A stretch of 64,000 bases of DNA, taken from assembly GCA_033239125.1 (NCBI GenBank), contig BSWB01000004.1, positions 29,199,501 to 29,263,500 of the forward strand. The letters run 5' to 3'. Positions 19,464 through 34,863 of this stretch are shown here, in pieces. The position numbers were made by a program, and so were the translations under genes. Origin of the DNA: Fagopyrum homotropicum (taxonomy: Eukaryota > Streptophyta > Magnoliopsida > Caryophyllales > Polygonaceae). Within the stretch, counting starts at the first letter, position 1. Every line of letters starts with the position of its first letter. A model generated the notes under the pieces. The model did not search any database. It was not told the origin of the DNA and saw nothing but the letters and a program-made list of their open reading frames with translations.

Positions 19464-21178
19464 TGTTAGCATGAAATATTGTGATATTTTAGGCACGTTT
19501 TCTAAGTGTATTTCATCTATATTGATAGTCATTGATTAAGCATTGATTCAATTGTAAGCTAGTTTGTCTATATTGTCGATATGGAGATCTACACTAGCTT
19601 TATGTCGATTATAGGTAATTAAGAGCTATTTCTGAACGGAATTGAGCAAGGATGGAGTTTAATTGAGCATGTCAAGGATTGAGGACATCTCTAGGAGCTA
19701 AGGATGTGCTAGCTTGAGGAATATGCACGAGGAAAGGAAGAATCACGGTTTTGCCCTAAACCACGCTCTAAAATACGGCCGTACTACATTCCACGTTCAA
19801 GTCCACGGCCGTGGAACCTTGGCAAGGGAAGCGTTATTCATTCCAGTAACTTCTACGGCCGTGGAAGGTTTGTGTCAAACCGTGACACTTTCCACGCTCT
19901 AAATTACGGTCGTGGAACCTTTCCACGACCGTGATCTTGGCGATCTTTTTCGCCACACTTTAAGCCACGATCTTCTATGCAATCGGGCCGGGCTTATATT
20001 TTATCTTACACTATAAAAGGACGGACGAAGAGAGATTCCGTCACCTTCGCTTACGCTTAGACGCGTTTCCCGCCTACGCTTGGAATTGCCCTAATTTCAC
20101 ATCTTGTGGAGATTGTGATTGAGAGATTTGCGTTCTACCATTGAAATTTCCGGATTGACGGAAGAGTTGAAGATTTGGAAGATTGTTCGTGAGAAGATTT
20201 CGCTTCTCATTTAGGTTTGATTTAGGAGACGGATTGACATCCCGTTCTCCCTTCTTATCTAATATTCGTGATTGTTTGCATTATTCCAAATCTATTGACG
20301 TTATTGTTCTTAATTTGTGAACTTGAGATTGATTTGAAAGTTATTGAAGGTTTTCCGAAGTTTTCATCTTTCATCCTTTTAAACCTTGAATTTGATATCA
20401 ATATGACTGTTTTTGGCTAAAACCCTTTAGCAATTCTAAGGTGAAGGGTTGATAGTTGTGGCTTAGATGATGATAGATCGATCCTAAACAGATTGAACCC
20501 TGAGAGTTAGAGAGAATCGACGACAATCTTAAACCACGGTCTTTTCTTGAGCTTCCACGGCCGTGGAACTCAAGAGCTACCCGTAATTTTGTGTTAGTTT
20601 ACGAACTTGCTTTTACTTTAATCCAAAGTCAAAGTTTTGCTTTAACTTAGTCTTGACTTGCCCTTTTCTAGGTGGTAGTGAAGCCTCAACAACCTCTACC
20701 TCGATTGTGAGTGTCACAACCTCAATCGGTTTAGTTAGTCTTGATCCTTGGATTACAAGTTTGGGTATTTGACATTAATTCTTACCTTTAGAACCTTTCT
20801 ATATTGAAGACTCAACAACCTTTATAGAGAGTGTCTTATAGATAAGTCATATAAGGTTTTTGGAACTTCACCGTACGATTACCTTACATTCGTATACCTT
20901 TGCATACCTTAACTTTGTCCTTATATCTTTAGTATATCTTGAGTCGATTGCCACAACTTGATTCCTGTATCTTTAGGATTGTTGTTATCCCAATAATTCA
21001 CAAAGCTCTTACATTTACTCGCTTGATAATCTATAACTGAATTTGTTCCCCCCAAATCCCTGTGTTCGATACTCTGGAATTCTTGCTCAACTATATCGAT
21101 CCGTACACTGCGGGTTCGCTTGCTTGATTTCTAGTTTTATAATTAAAGCTTATTTGCACGCACGCTAAGTGGCGAACA
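19464..21178 (+). repeat. Element A 3' LTR (1715 bp)
   Basis: Complete, TGTTAGCATG...GGCGAACA. Motif A is present at about 19760-19935 and 20535-20570, where the copy (TTCCACGGCCGTGGAA) is better preserved than in the 5' LTR. From 19708 on it forms the first A segment of the tandem array. Confidence 0.94.
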
Positions 21179-21432
21179 CTAGCGTAGCTCTAGTACTAGC
21201 TAAAAGTCCATCTACAGTAAAACCTAAAGTCCATACTAAGCATACTGAGATCCGCGGTAGTAGTGGTGGTCAGCCGTACTTTTCTATTCCCAACCAAACT
21301 ATGCATGCATTTGAAAACCAAAAATTTTCTTTTTAAAACTCAGACCCCTTTTCGGGTTCTTCTTAAAACTTATTCGGTCTTTCAGAAGATTTCAAGTGCC
21401 ATTGTTGCCAACCTAGAGCTCTGATACCATGT
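21179..21432 (-). mobile_element. Element E leader fragment with PBS (copy 1)
   Basis: Minus-strand chromovirus-family leader, cut at 21179 by insertion of A. GCTCTGATACCA at 21418-21429 is the reverse of TGGTATCAGAGC, a tRNA-iMet-type primer site, 3 nt from the LTR. It resembles the leader of element G (62591 on). Further copies are at 26579-26832, 31980-32233 and 37474-37737; in the last two the primer site carries a C-to-A change. Confidence 0.85.
21382..21402 (-). other. Conserved mini-ORF MALEIF in E leader
   Basis: AACAATGGCACTTGAAATCT continues to TCTGA: seven codons including stop, in a near-ideal plant start context. It is identical in E (also 26782-26802, 32183-32203, 37677-37697), in D (53492-53512) and in G (62621-62641). 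Confidence 0.5.
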
Positions 21433-22866
21433 TGTAACACCCCGAATTCTCAGAACTCGGGACATTACTAGTTAGGACTTCACAATGGGTCCCGACCTCA
21501 GTTTGACAACAACATTACTAGGATCTTGCAACAAGACACAAATAAAGAAAACCGAAATTGATAAAAATAGTATTTTTAGGGTAATGAATGCAACACTGTC
21601 TAGCAGCCTAAAGTACTTAAACAAAAGAAACGAACAACTGTCTTAACCAAAAGAAAGAAAAGACAAACACAACTCCCAACCCCCACTCTAAGGAGTACGG
21701 AGACCCGGTTGACCACTACTTCCGGATCACTCAGTTGCTAGTCTAACCTGCGGTAAATCTAAAAACACAACAAGAGGAACCGTTAGCTAGTTATCTAAAT
21801 ATTAGCAGAATAATGCAGCACAAACACACACATAAAAATATAAACACCCATCATGCTTTCAAACAAGTCCGTTTTATTATCTTGAGTTAAATTACTCTTT
21901 CACGCTAATGATACTTATTTTGTGACACGAGGGATTCCCAAACCTCGCCTCCGCCCCCGTGTAACCATCAGGAATGGATCCGATGCATCTAACCTTGTAC
22001 CTGCCTGATCTGGGTATAGAGAACCTCCCAGTCTCCTGTCAGAGCTGGGCAGTGATGTCACGGCCCGTTATACATACACTTGAGCCTTAAAAATAATAAT
22101 AACAGTCGTCCTAGCAAGTTATTATTATTAAAACACGCACATAACACACACAACCACTATCACTCAACTAATATCCATAAACTGGCTAAGTAAGTCGCAA
22201 GGACTTACCTGAGTTAAAATACTCTCTAACTCGTCTCAAACAGTCCGTACTCGTGGTAACTCAAACGCCTGTCAAATAAGGCATGTGTATCAAAATCACA
22301 TCTCGACGTCCAACCTCATGCGAAGGAATTACGGAAAAAGCTCTCTTATGGTAAAAGACCATTTTACCCTTGTTATCGTAATTTCTAGAAGTTTAATTTA
22401 GAAAACTATCAATTCCCTTTGATAGTTACACCAGTTATAAGTTACACTCTAAAACTCTTCCAAGAACCAAAATCCCTCCCTACTTCCCTATTATTACTTT
22501 ACTCTTCCAAACGTATGTATACCTAGGTACATTCTTTAACCTTTACTTCCATTTCATATTAAAACCGTAACCATTCGGTATTTATATATATATAGCTATA
22601 TACATGACATTTCCGCAACTCCCGTTCGTATGAGTAGATTTATATATATATCGATCCACATGTATAACTTTACTTCACTTAGGTATACTTTTATTTTCAT
22701 ATAATATATATATACGTATATTTATATACTCGGCATACACAATTCTTATATTTTTATACGCTATTTTTATCCCTATATGTATATGTTTATATATAAATTT
22801 ATGTACCTATATATATAAGTATATATACACTACGGTACCTTACTCAAATGTCTAATATATATATAC

Positions 22867-22902
<36 letters not shown>

Positions 22903-23968
22903 CCGTATACGAATTCCCTCATTCCTCAACATCGTCACTGTATACATAAACATACACTAACGTATATACATATACATATATATAGCTTCTTCCTACAGGT
23001 ATAATACAGTAAGGATTAAGAGAACCGAATGAGAGGGGTTGTTGGCTCACTTACTGCAGAACCGGAGTCTTCGTCGGCCGAATCGTCTTCACCGGTTGCA
23101 AGGAGTCGGAGGCTGGCTGGCTCGTCGTTCTGCTGGAGTGGCTCGCACATGTTCGTTCAGTCCAGATTAGGTAGTTGCAGTTCAGAATATGTAGAGAGGA
23201 AGAGGAGGGATCGGCCGGAACTTGCTTACCTAGGGGGCGTCGCCGGCGAATAGGAGAGGCGGACGGGAGCGGTGGTGGTCCGGTTGCAGCGCCACGGAAC
23301 TATTGCAGCAGTCAGTAGCGATGCCTGGCGTTCCAGCTTCTCCTTCGTACCTACTGCAGCGGTGGCGGTGGGTGACATTCGGAACAGCGAAGGCGCAGAG
23401 AAGGAGCGGAAGGGGGAGGAGAAGGCAGTAGTCTTACCGGAGTCACTGCGGTGGTCGGCGGACAGTGCAGGGCTCGGTGGTCGGCGGACGGCGCAGGGCT
23501 CGGTGGCGGCGGTGGCAGAAAGGTCCGGCGGCCGCTTGAAGTTGCTGGTTTCGATTGTTTTTGCGAGACGGCAGCAGTAGGTACGGAAATCAGAAGGTTA
23601 GGAGGATCATTAGATAGGATTAGGTTAAGTGTAAATTAGGGTTAGGAATTGATTAAGAGATGGGCTGCTAGTTGGGCCTTGTAGTGGCCCACACCCGTCA
23701 GCTTTCTCATTAAATACGGATACGCAACTCGTTACTCGATTTATAATATACGGAACTAACTTAAATATTATATAAATTATTATTGCATTTTAAAGGTACG
23801 TAAAAGTTATTTCTGGCTACATAGTTTCATCATTTTATGTGCCTTAAAGTCACATAAAATGATAACATTTAAACTCGTTTTATTTTATTTATTTATTTAT
23901 TTAAGATTGTCGCATCGGAATTTGGTTAATTCCAGTTTACCGGAACTTTAAAATTTTCGGTTATTACA
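21433..23968 (-). repeat. Element E 5' LTR, array copy 1
   Basis: On the minus strand it reads TGTAATAACCGAAAA...GGTGTTACA, chromovirus-like. U3 has a 13-bp perfect hairpin (arms 23829-23841 and 23851-23863). GGCCCA-type site II motifs (23658-23695) and an AACCCTAA telo-box (about 23635) come next, then a GC-rich stretch (about 23030-23580) with two GGTAAG donor-like sites, then AT-rich sequence. The GC-rich stretch opens 74-102-codon frames on the plus strand; I treat these as antisense noise. Right flank ACACC is the likely target duplication in the B' LTR. Confidence 0.88.
22869..22900. repeat. (AT)n microsatellite, copy 1 (32 bp)
   Basis: Pure AT run in the E LTR, bounded by ACGT and TTCCG. 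Confidence 0.95.
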
Positions 23969-25107
23969 ACACCTAGTTTTGTTGTAATCGTAGGTAAAAT
24001 GGCACGTTTTGCATAAAAAAGGATCAAAAGGAGCTAAGGAGTCATTGGAGCTACATTCAGGAGCTTAAGGAATAATCCAGGAAGCATGACCATGGATTAA
24101 AGATTCACTTCGGACCAGATTTGAGAGATTTCACATTCAGTTGTGATTCACCTCGGTTGACTACGGAGTCACCTCGACCGAGGTGATCCAGAGGAGCCGA
24201 CTCGACCGAGGCGAACACCTGGGACGCGGCGAGAATATTTTATTCCTGGCTGAGATTTTTATCTTTGGAAAGAGGATCTTATATTTTTGGGCTGGGTTCC
24301 TGGAAGGAAGAAGATAAGTTTGCCCATATATTTTTACCTATTTTTATGGGAAGAGATCTTTCTAAGATATCTTATCTTGGGAGAGTAGTTTTCCTATAAA
24401 AAGGGTTGGATTTTCCACAAATCCATATCATGCTATACCACCGATTGTGTTGAGACATCCGCTGCAGCCATACTCCAGTTGGGAGATTTGAAGAACCATT
24501 TTGAAGGTTGAACGAAGAAAGTCTATAGCTTTTATAGTTTTTTGAAGGGTGTTTGTAAGATCATCTTAGATTCCCTTCTTTGTTGATTGTCTTGTTGGAT
24601 TTCTATCCAAGGAACGCTTGTTGGTTTTATAATTGATTCAGTTATTGAAGTCTTTCTCTTAAGGTTTTCTTGTTCAATTATTCTCTTTCTTCCCATATAT
24701 TTGATTATTACTATCATGATGATGAGTGGCTAATCTCTTTGTGTGATTCTAGGGTGATTGGCTGAAAGTTGTGGGAAAAACAATGATAGAATGATCTTAA
24801 TCACAGTAGGACCCTGAAAGTTCGAGTCTTTACCTTAACGCTAAGCATCTCGCTCAGTCGATGAACATCTCGGCCGGGGTGGAATTTGGCTGACCGAGGT
24901 GACTTATCTGATCCGAAACTGGGAGTTAAGTGTTAGAGTTTGCCAAATCCTATTCTTATTACACCTTTCCTGGTTCAATGCAAGCCTAGGATGAGACTTA
25001 CCCGGTAATTCCTTTGTTTGTTTACCTAAGATCATAAGTGTAGGTAATAAAGGTTTATCCTTTATTGGGGTTTGAGTGTGCTTTCATCCCATCTTTGTGA
25101 GGAATAT
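23969..25107 (+). repeat. B'-type LTR segment, array copy 1
   Basis: Matches the B LTR from ACACCTAGTTTTGTTG on, including the motif-B pair at about 24148-24215, the TATA box near 24390 and the second motif pair near 24868-24905. It diverges from B clearly and has an extra segment of about 115 bp after the first GAGACTTACCCGGTAA, so it belongs to a related B subfamily. It ends at the array junction. Confidence 0.88.
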
Positions 25108-26578
25108 GCTAGCTTGAGGAATATGCACGAGGAAAGGAAGAATCACGGTTTTTCCCTAAACCACGCTCTAAAATACGGCCGTACTACATTCCACGTTCAA
25201 GTCCACGGCCGTGGAACCTTGGCAAGGGAAGCGTTATTCATTCCAGTAACTTCTACGGCCGTGGAAGGTTTGTGTCAAACCGTGACACTTTCCACGCTCT
25301 AAATTACGGTCGTGGAACCCTTCCACGACCGTGATCTTGGCGATCTTTTTCGCCACACTTTAAGCCACGATCTTCAATGCAATCGGGCCGGGCTTATATT
25401 TTATCTTACACTATAAAAGGACGGACGAAGAGAGATTCCTTCACCTTCGCTTACGCTTAGACGCGTTTCCCGCCTACGCTTGGAATTGCCCTAATTTCAC
25501 ATCTTGTGGAGATTGTGATTGAGAGATTTGCGTTCTACCATTGAAATTTCCGGATTGACGGAAGAGTTGAAGATTTGGAAGATTGTTCGTGAGAAGATTT
25601 CGCTTCTCATTTAGGTTTGATTTAGGAGACGGATTGACATCCCGTTCTCCCTTCTTATCTAATATTCGTGATTGTTTGCATTATTCCAAATCTATTGACG
25701 TTATTGTTCTTAATTTGTGAACTTGAGATTGATTTGAAAGTTATTGAAGGTTTTCCGAAGTTTTCATCTTTCATCCTTTTAAACCTTGAATTTGATATCA
25801 ATATGACTGTTGTTGGCTAAAACCCTTTAGCAATTCTAAGGTGAAGGGTTGATAGTTGTGGCTTAGATGATGATAGATCGATCGTAAACAGATTGAACCC
25901 TGAGAGTTAGAGAGAATCGACGACAACCTTAAACCACGGTCTTTTCTTGAGCTTCCACGGCCGTGGAACTCAAGAGCTACCCGTAATTTTGTGTTAGTTT
26001 ACGAACTTGCTTTTACTTTAATCCAAAGTCAAAGTTTTGCTTTAACTTAGTCTTGACTTGCCCTTTTCTAGGTGGTAGTGAAGCCTCAACAACCTCTACC
26101 TCGATTGTGAGTGTCACAACCTCAATCGGTTTAGTTAGTCTTGATCCTTGGATTACAAGTTTGGGTATTTGACATTAATTCTTACCTTTAGAACCTTTCT
26201 ATATTGAAGACTCAACAACCTTTATAGAGAGTGTCTTATAGATAAGTCATATAAGGTTTTTGGAACTTCACCGTACGATTACCTTACATTCGTATACCTT
26301 TGCATACCTTAACTTTGTCCTTATATCTTTAGTATATCTTGAGTCGATTGCCACAACTTGATTCCTGTATCTTTAGGATTGTTGTTATCCCAATAATTCA
26401 CAAAGCTCTTACATTTACTCGCTTGATAATCTATAACTGAATTTGTTCCCCCCAAATCCCTGTGTTCGATACTCTGGAATTCTTGCTCAACTATATCGAT
26501 CCGTACACTGCGGGTTCGCTTGCTTGATTTCTAGTTTTATAATTAAAGCTTATTTGCACGCACGCTAAGTGGCGAACA
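25108..26578 (+). repeat. A-LTR segment, array copy 2
   Basis: Equivalent to 19708-21178 with few differences, for example CTTCAATGC instead of CTTCTATGC and TTCCTTCACC instead of TTCCGTCACC. These changes are shared by copies 2, 3 and 4. Confidence 0.92.
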
Positions 26579-26832
26579 CTAGCGTAGCTCTAGTACTAGC
26601 TAAAAGTCCATCTACAGTAAAACCTAAAGTCCATACTAAGCATACTGAGATCCGCGGTAGTAGTGGTGGTCAGCCGTACTTTTCTATTCCCAACCAAACT
26701 ATGCATGCATTTGAAAACCAAAAATTTTCTTTTTAAAACTCAGACCCCTTTTCGGGTTCTGCTTAAAACTTATTCGGTCTTTCAGAAGATTTCAAGTGCC
26801 ATTGTTGCCAACCTAGAGCTCTGATACCATGT

Positions 26833-28268
26833 TGTAACACCCCGAATTCTCAGAACTCGGGACATTACTAGTTAGGACTTCACAATGGGTCCCGACCTCA
26901 GTTTGACAACAACATTACTAGGATCTTGCAACAAGACACAAATAAAGAAAACCGAAATTGATAAAAATAGTATTTTTAGGGTAATGAATGCAACACTGTC
27001 TAGCAGCCTAAAGTACTTAAACAAAAGAAACGAACAACTGTCTTAACCAAAAGAAAGAAAAGACAAACACAACTCCCAACCCCCACTCTAAGGAGTACGG
27101 AGACCCGGTTGACCACTACTTCCGGATCACTCAGTTGCTAGTCTAACCTGCGGTAAATCTAAAAACACAACAAGAGGAACCGTTAGCTAGTTATCTAAAT
27201 ATTAGCAGAATAATGCAGCACAAACACACACATAAAAATATAAACACCCATCATGCTTTCAAACAAGTCCGTTTTATTATCTTGAGTTAAATTACTCTTT
27301 CACGCTAATGATACTTATTTTGTGACACGAGGGATTCCCAAACCTCGCCTCCGCCCCCGTGTAACCATCAGGAATGGATCTGATGCATCTAACCTTGTAC
27401 CTGCCTGATCTGGGTATAGAGAACCTCCCAGTCTCCTGTCAGAGTTGGGCAGTGATGTCACGGCCCGTTATACATACACTTGAGCCTTAAACATAATAAT
27501 AACAGTCGTCCTAGCAAGTTATTATTATTAAAACACGCACATAACACACACAACCACTATCACTCAACTAATATCCATAAACTGGCTAAGTAAGTCGCAA
27601 GGACTTACCTGAGTCAAAATACTCTCTAACTCGTCTCAAACAGTCCGTACTCGTGGTAACTCAAACGCCTGTCAAATAAGGCATGTGTATCAAAATCACA
27701 TCTCGACGTCCAACCTCATGCGAAGGAATTGCGGAAAAAGCTCTCTTATGGTAAAAGACCATTTTACCCTTGTTATCGTAATTTCTAGAAGTTTAATTTA
27801 GAAAACTATCAATTCCCTTTGATAGTTACACCAGTTATAAGTTACACTCTAAAACTCTTCCAAGAACCAAAATCCCTCCCTACTTCCCTATTATTACTTT
27901 ACTCTTCCAAACGTATGTATACCTAGGTACATTCTTTAACCTTTACTTCCATTTCATATTAAAACCGTAACCATTCGGTATTTATATATATATAGCTATA
28001 TACATGACATTTCCGCAACTCCCGTTCGTATGAGTAGATTTATATATATATCGATCCACATGTATAACTTTACTTCACTTAGGTATACTTTTATTTTCAT
28101 ATAATATATATATACGTATATTTATATACTCGGCATACACAATTCTTATATTTTTATACGCTATTTTTATCCCTATATGTATATGTTTATATATAAATTT
28201 ATGTACCTATATATATAAGTATATATACACTACGGTACCTTACTCAAATGTCTAATATATATATACGT

Positions 28269-28306
<38 letters not shown>

Positions 28307-29372
28307 CCGTATACGAATTCCCTCATTCCTCAACATCGTCACTGTATACATAAACATACACTAACGTATATACATATACATATATATAGCTTCTTCCTAC
28401 AGGTATAATACAGTAAGGATTAAGAGAACCGAATGAGAGGGGTTGTTGGCTCACTTACTGCAGAACCGGAGTCTTCGTCGGCCGAATCGTCTTCACCGGT
28501 TGCAAGGAGTCGGAGGCTGGCTGGCTCGTCGTTCTGCTGGAGTGGCTCGCACATGTTCGTTCAGTCCAAATTAGGCAGTTGCAGTTCAGAATATGTAGAG
28601 AGGAAGAGGAGGGATCGGCCGGAACTTGCTTACCTAGGGGGCGTCGCCGGCGAATACGAGAGGCGGACGGGAGCGGTGGTGGTCCGGTTGCAGCGCCACG
28701 GAACTATTGCAGCAGTCAGTAGCGATGCCTGGCGTTCCAGCTTCTCCTTCGTACCTACTGCAGCGGCGGCGGTGGGTGACATTCGGAACAGCGAAGGCGC
28801 AGAGAAGGAGCGGAAGGGGGAGGAGAAGGCAGTAGTCTTACCGGAGTCACTGCGGTGGTCGGCGGACAGTGCAGGGCTCGGTGGTCGGCGGACGGCGCAG
28901 GGCTCGGTGGCGGCGGTGGCAGAAAGGTCCGGCGGCCGCTTGAAGTTGCTGGTTTCGATTGTTTTTGCGAGACGGCAGCAGTAGGTACGGAAATCAGAAG
29001 GTTAGGAGGATCATTAGATAGGATTAGGTTAAGTGTAAATTAGGGTTAGGAATTGATTAAGAGATGGGCTGCTAGTTGGGCCTTGTAGTGGCCCACACCC
29101 GTCAGCTTTCTCATTAAATACGGATACGCAACTCGTTACTCGATTTATAATATACGGAACTAACTTAAATATTATATAAATTATTATCGCATTTTAAAGG
29201 TATGTAAAAGTTATTTCTGGCTACATAGTTTCATCATTTTATGTGCCTTAAAGTCACATAAAATGATAACATTTAAACTCGTTTTATTTTATTTATTTAT
29301 TTATTTAAGATTGTCGCATCGGAATTTGGTTAATTCCAGTTTACCGGAACTTTAAAATTTTCGGTTATTACA
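26833..29372 (-). repeat. Element E LTR, array copy 2
   Basis: Near-identical to copy 1. A G-to-C change turns the plus-strand TAG seen in copy 1 into TAC, so a 183-codon plus-strand frame is open (28433-28984) only here. That argues against a conserved protein. The AT tract is 28273-28304 (32 bp). Confidence 0.88.
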
Positions 29373-30511
29373 ACACCTAGTTTTGTTGTAATCGTAGGTA
29401 AAATGGCACGTTTTGCATAAATAAGGATCAAAAGGAGCTAAGGAGTCATTGGAGCTACATTCAGGAGCTTAAGGAATAATCCAGGAAGCATGACCATGGA
29501 TTAAAGATTCACTTCGGACCAGATTTGAGAGATTTCACATTCAGTTGTGATTCACCTCGGTTGACTACGGAGTCACCTCGACCGAGGTGATCCAGAGGAG
29601 CCGACTCGACCGAGGCGAACACCTGGGACGCGGCGAGAATATTTTATTCCTGGCTGAGATTTTTATCTTTGGAAAGAGGATCTTATATTTTTGGGCTGGG
29701 TTCCTGGAAGGAAGAAGATAAGTTTGCCCATATATTTTTACCTATTTTTATGGGAAGAGATCTTTCTAAGATATCTTATCTTGGGAGAGTAGTTTTCCTA
29801 TAAAAAGGGTTGGATTTTCCACAAATCCATATCATGCTATACCACCGATTGTGTTGAGACATCCGCTGCAGCCATACTCCAGTTGGGAGATTTGAAGAAC
29901 CATTTTGAAGGTTGAACGAAGATAGTCTATAGCTTTTATAGTTTTTTGAAGGGTGTTTGTAAGATCATCTTAGATTCCCTTCTTTGTTGATTGTCTTGTT
30001 GGATTTCTATCCAAGGAACGCTTGTTGGTTTTATAATTGATTCAGTTATTGAAGTCTTTCTCTTAAGGTTTTCTTGTTCAATTATTCTCTTTCTTCCCAT
30101 ATATTTGATTATTACTATCATGATGATGAGTGGCTAATCTCTTTGTGTGATTCTAGGGTGATTGGCTGAAAGTTGTGGGAAAAACAATGATAGAATGATC
30201 TTAATCACAGTAGGACCCTGAAAGTTCGAGTCTTTACCTTAACGCTAAGCATCTCGCTCAGTCGATGAACATCTCGGCCGGGGTGGAATTTGGCTGACCG
30301 AGGTGACTTATCTGATCCGAAACTGGGAGTTAAGTGTTAGAGTTTGCCAAATCTTATTCTTATTACACCTTTCCTGGTTCAATGCAAGCCTAGGATGAGA
30401 CTTACCCGGTAATTCCTTTGTTTGTTTACCTAAGATCATAAGTGTAGGTAATAAAGGTTTATCCTTTATTGGGGTTTGAGTGTGCTTTCATCCCATCTTT
30501 GTGAGGAATAT
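29373..30511 (+). repeat. B'-type LTR segment, array copy 2
   Basis: Same structure as 23969-25107, ending in the same filler junction. Confidence 0.88.
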
Positions 30512-31979
30512 GCTAGCTTGAGGAATATGCACGAGGAAAGGAAGAATCACGGTTTTTCCCTAAACCACGCTCTAAAATACGGCCGTACTACATTCCACGT
30601 TCAAGTCCACGGCCGTGGAACCTTGGCAAGGGAAGCGTTATTCATTCCAGTAACTTCTACGGCCGTGGAAGGTTTGTGTCAAACCGTGACACTTTCCACG
30701 CTCTAAATTACGGTCGTGGAACCCTTCCACGACCGTGATCTTGGCGATCTTTTTCGCCACACTTTAAGCCACGATCTTCAATGCAATCGGGCCGGGCTTA
30801 TATTTTATCTTACACTATAAAAGGACGGACGAAGAGAGATTCCTTCACCTTCGCTTACGCTTAGACGCGTTTCCCGCCTACGCTTGGAATTGCCCTAATT
30901 TCACATCTTGTGGAGATTGTGATTGAGAGATTTGCGTTCTACCATTGAAATTTCCGGATTGACGGAAGAGTTGAAGATTTGGAAGATTGTTCGTGAGAAG
31001 ATTTCGCTTCTCATTTAGGTTTGATTTAGGAGACGGATTGACATCCCGTTCTCCCTTCTTATCTAATATTCGTGATTGTTTGCATTATTCCAAATCTATT
31101 GACGTTATTGTTCTTAATTTGTGAACTTGAGATTGATTTGAAAGTTATTGAAGGTTTTCCGAAGTTTTCATCTTTCATCCTTTTAAACCTTGAATTTGAT
31201 ATCAATATGACTGTTGTTGGCTAAAACCCTTTAGCAATTCTAAGGTGAAGGGTTGATAGTTGTGGCTTAGATGATGATAGATCGATCGTAAACAGATTGA
31301 ACCCTGAGAGTTAGATAGAATCGACGACAACCTTAAACCACGGTCTTTTCTTGAGCTTCCACGGCCGTGGAACTCAAGAGCTACCCGTAATGTGTTAGTT
31401 TACGAACTTGCTTTTACTTTAATCCAAAGTCAAAGTTTTGCTTTAACTTAGTCTTGACTTGCCCTTTTCTAGGTGGTAGTGAAGCCTCAACAACCTCTAC
31501 CTCGATTGTGAGTGTCACAACCTCAATCGGTTTAGTTAGTCTTGATCCTTGGATTACAAGTTTGGGTATTTGACATTAATTCTTACCTTTAGAACCTTTC
31601 TATATTGAAGACTCAACAACCTTTATAGAGAGTGTCTTATAGATAAGTCATATAAGGTTTTTGGAACTTCACCGTACGATTACCTTACATTCGTATACCT
31701 TTGCATACCTTAACTTTGTCCTTATATCTTTAGTATATCTTGAGTCGATTGCCACAACTTGATTCCTGTATCTTTAGGATTGTTGTTATCCCAATAATTC
31801 ACAAAGCTCTTACATTTACTCGCTTGATAATCTATAACTGAATTTGTTCCCCCCAAATCCCTGTGTTCGATACTTTGGAATTCTTGCTCAACTATATCGA
31901 TCCGTACACTGCGGGTTCGCTTGCTTGATTTCTAGTTTTATAATTAAAGCTTATTTGCACGCACGCTAAGTGGCGAACA
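30512..31979 (+). repeat. A-LTR segment, array copy 3
   Basis: As copy 2, with a small deletion (CCCGTAATGTG against CCCGTAATTTTGTG at about 31385). Confidence 0.92.
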
Positions 31980-32233
31980 CTAGCGTAGCTCTAGTACTAG
32001 CTAAAAGTCCATCTACAGTAAAACCTAAAGTCCATACTAAGCATACTGAGATCCGCGGTAGTAGTGGTGGTCAGCCGTACTTTTCTATTCCCAACCAAAC
32101 TATGCATGCATTTGAAAACCAAAAATTTTCTTTTTAAAACTCAGACCCCTTTTCGGGTTCTGCTTAAAACTTATTCGGTCTTTCAGAAGATTTCAAGTGC
32201 CATTGTTGCCAACCTAGAGCTCTGATAACATGT

Positions 32234-34863
<2,630 letters not shown>

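Larger units (their letters stand above)
1..21178 (+). mobile_element. Element A: Athila-type Ty3/gypsy LTR retrotransposon (5' end cut by window)
   Basis: Seen: near-identical LTRs at 1-1668 and 19464-21178 (window base 1 aligns with base 48 of the 3' LTR), a tRNA-Asp-type primer site, gag-pol, a hairpin-marked junction, a 3' env-like ORF, a purine-rich tract and the 3' LTR. Without element B it would be about 13 kb, usual for Athila-type elements. The order gag-PR-RT-RH-INT followed by a separate 3' ORF is the Athila layout. LTRs differ at roughly 50 of 1670 positions (about 3% by eye), so it is fairly young, yet Gag-Pol holds two nonsense codons and the 8-kb insertion B. The right flank begins CTAGC at 21179; the matching left target duplication is outside the window. 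Confidence 0.93.

Noticed and set aside
23029..23580. Repeated plus-strand frames (MRGVVGSL..., 74-183 codons) in each array unit, possibly a host gene
   Set aside because: They lie antisense in the GC-rich part of the E LTR, the frame is closed by TAG in three of four copies, and no domain is recognisable.
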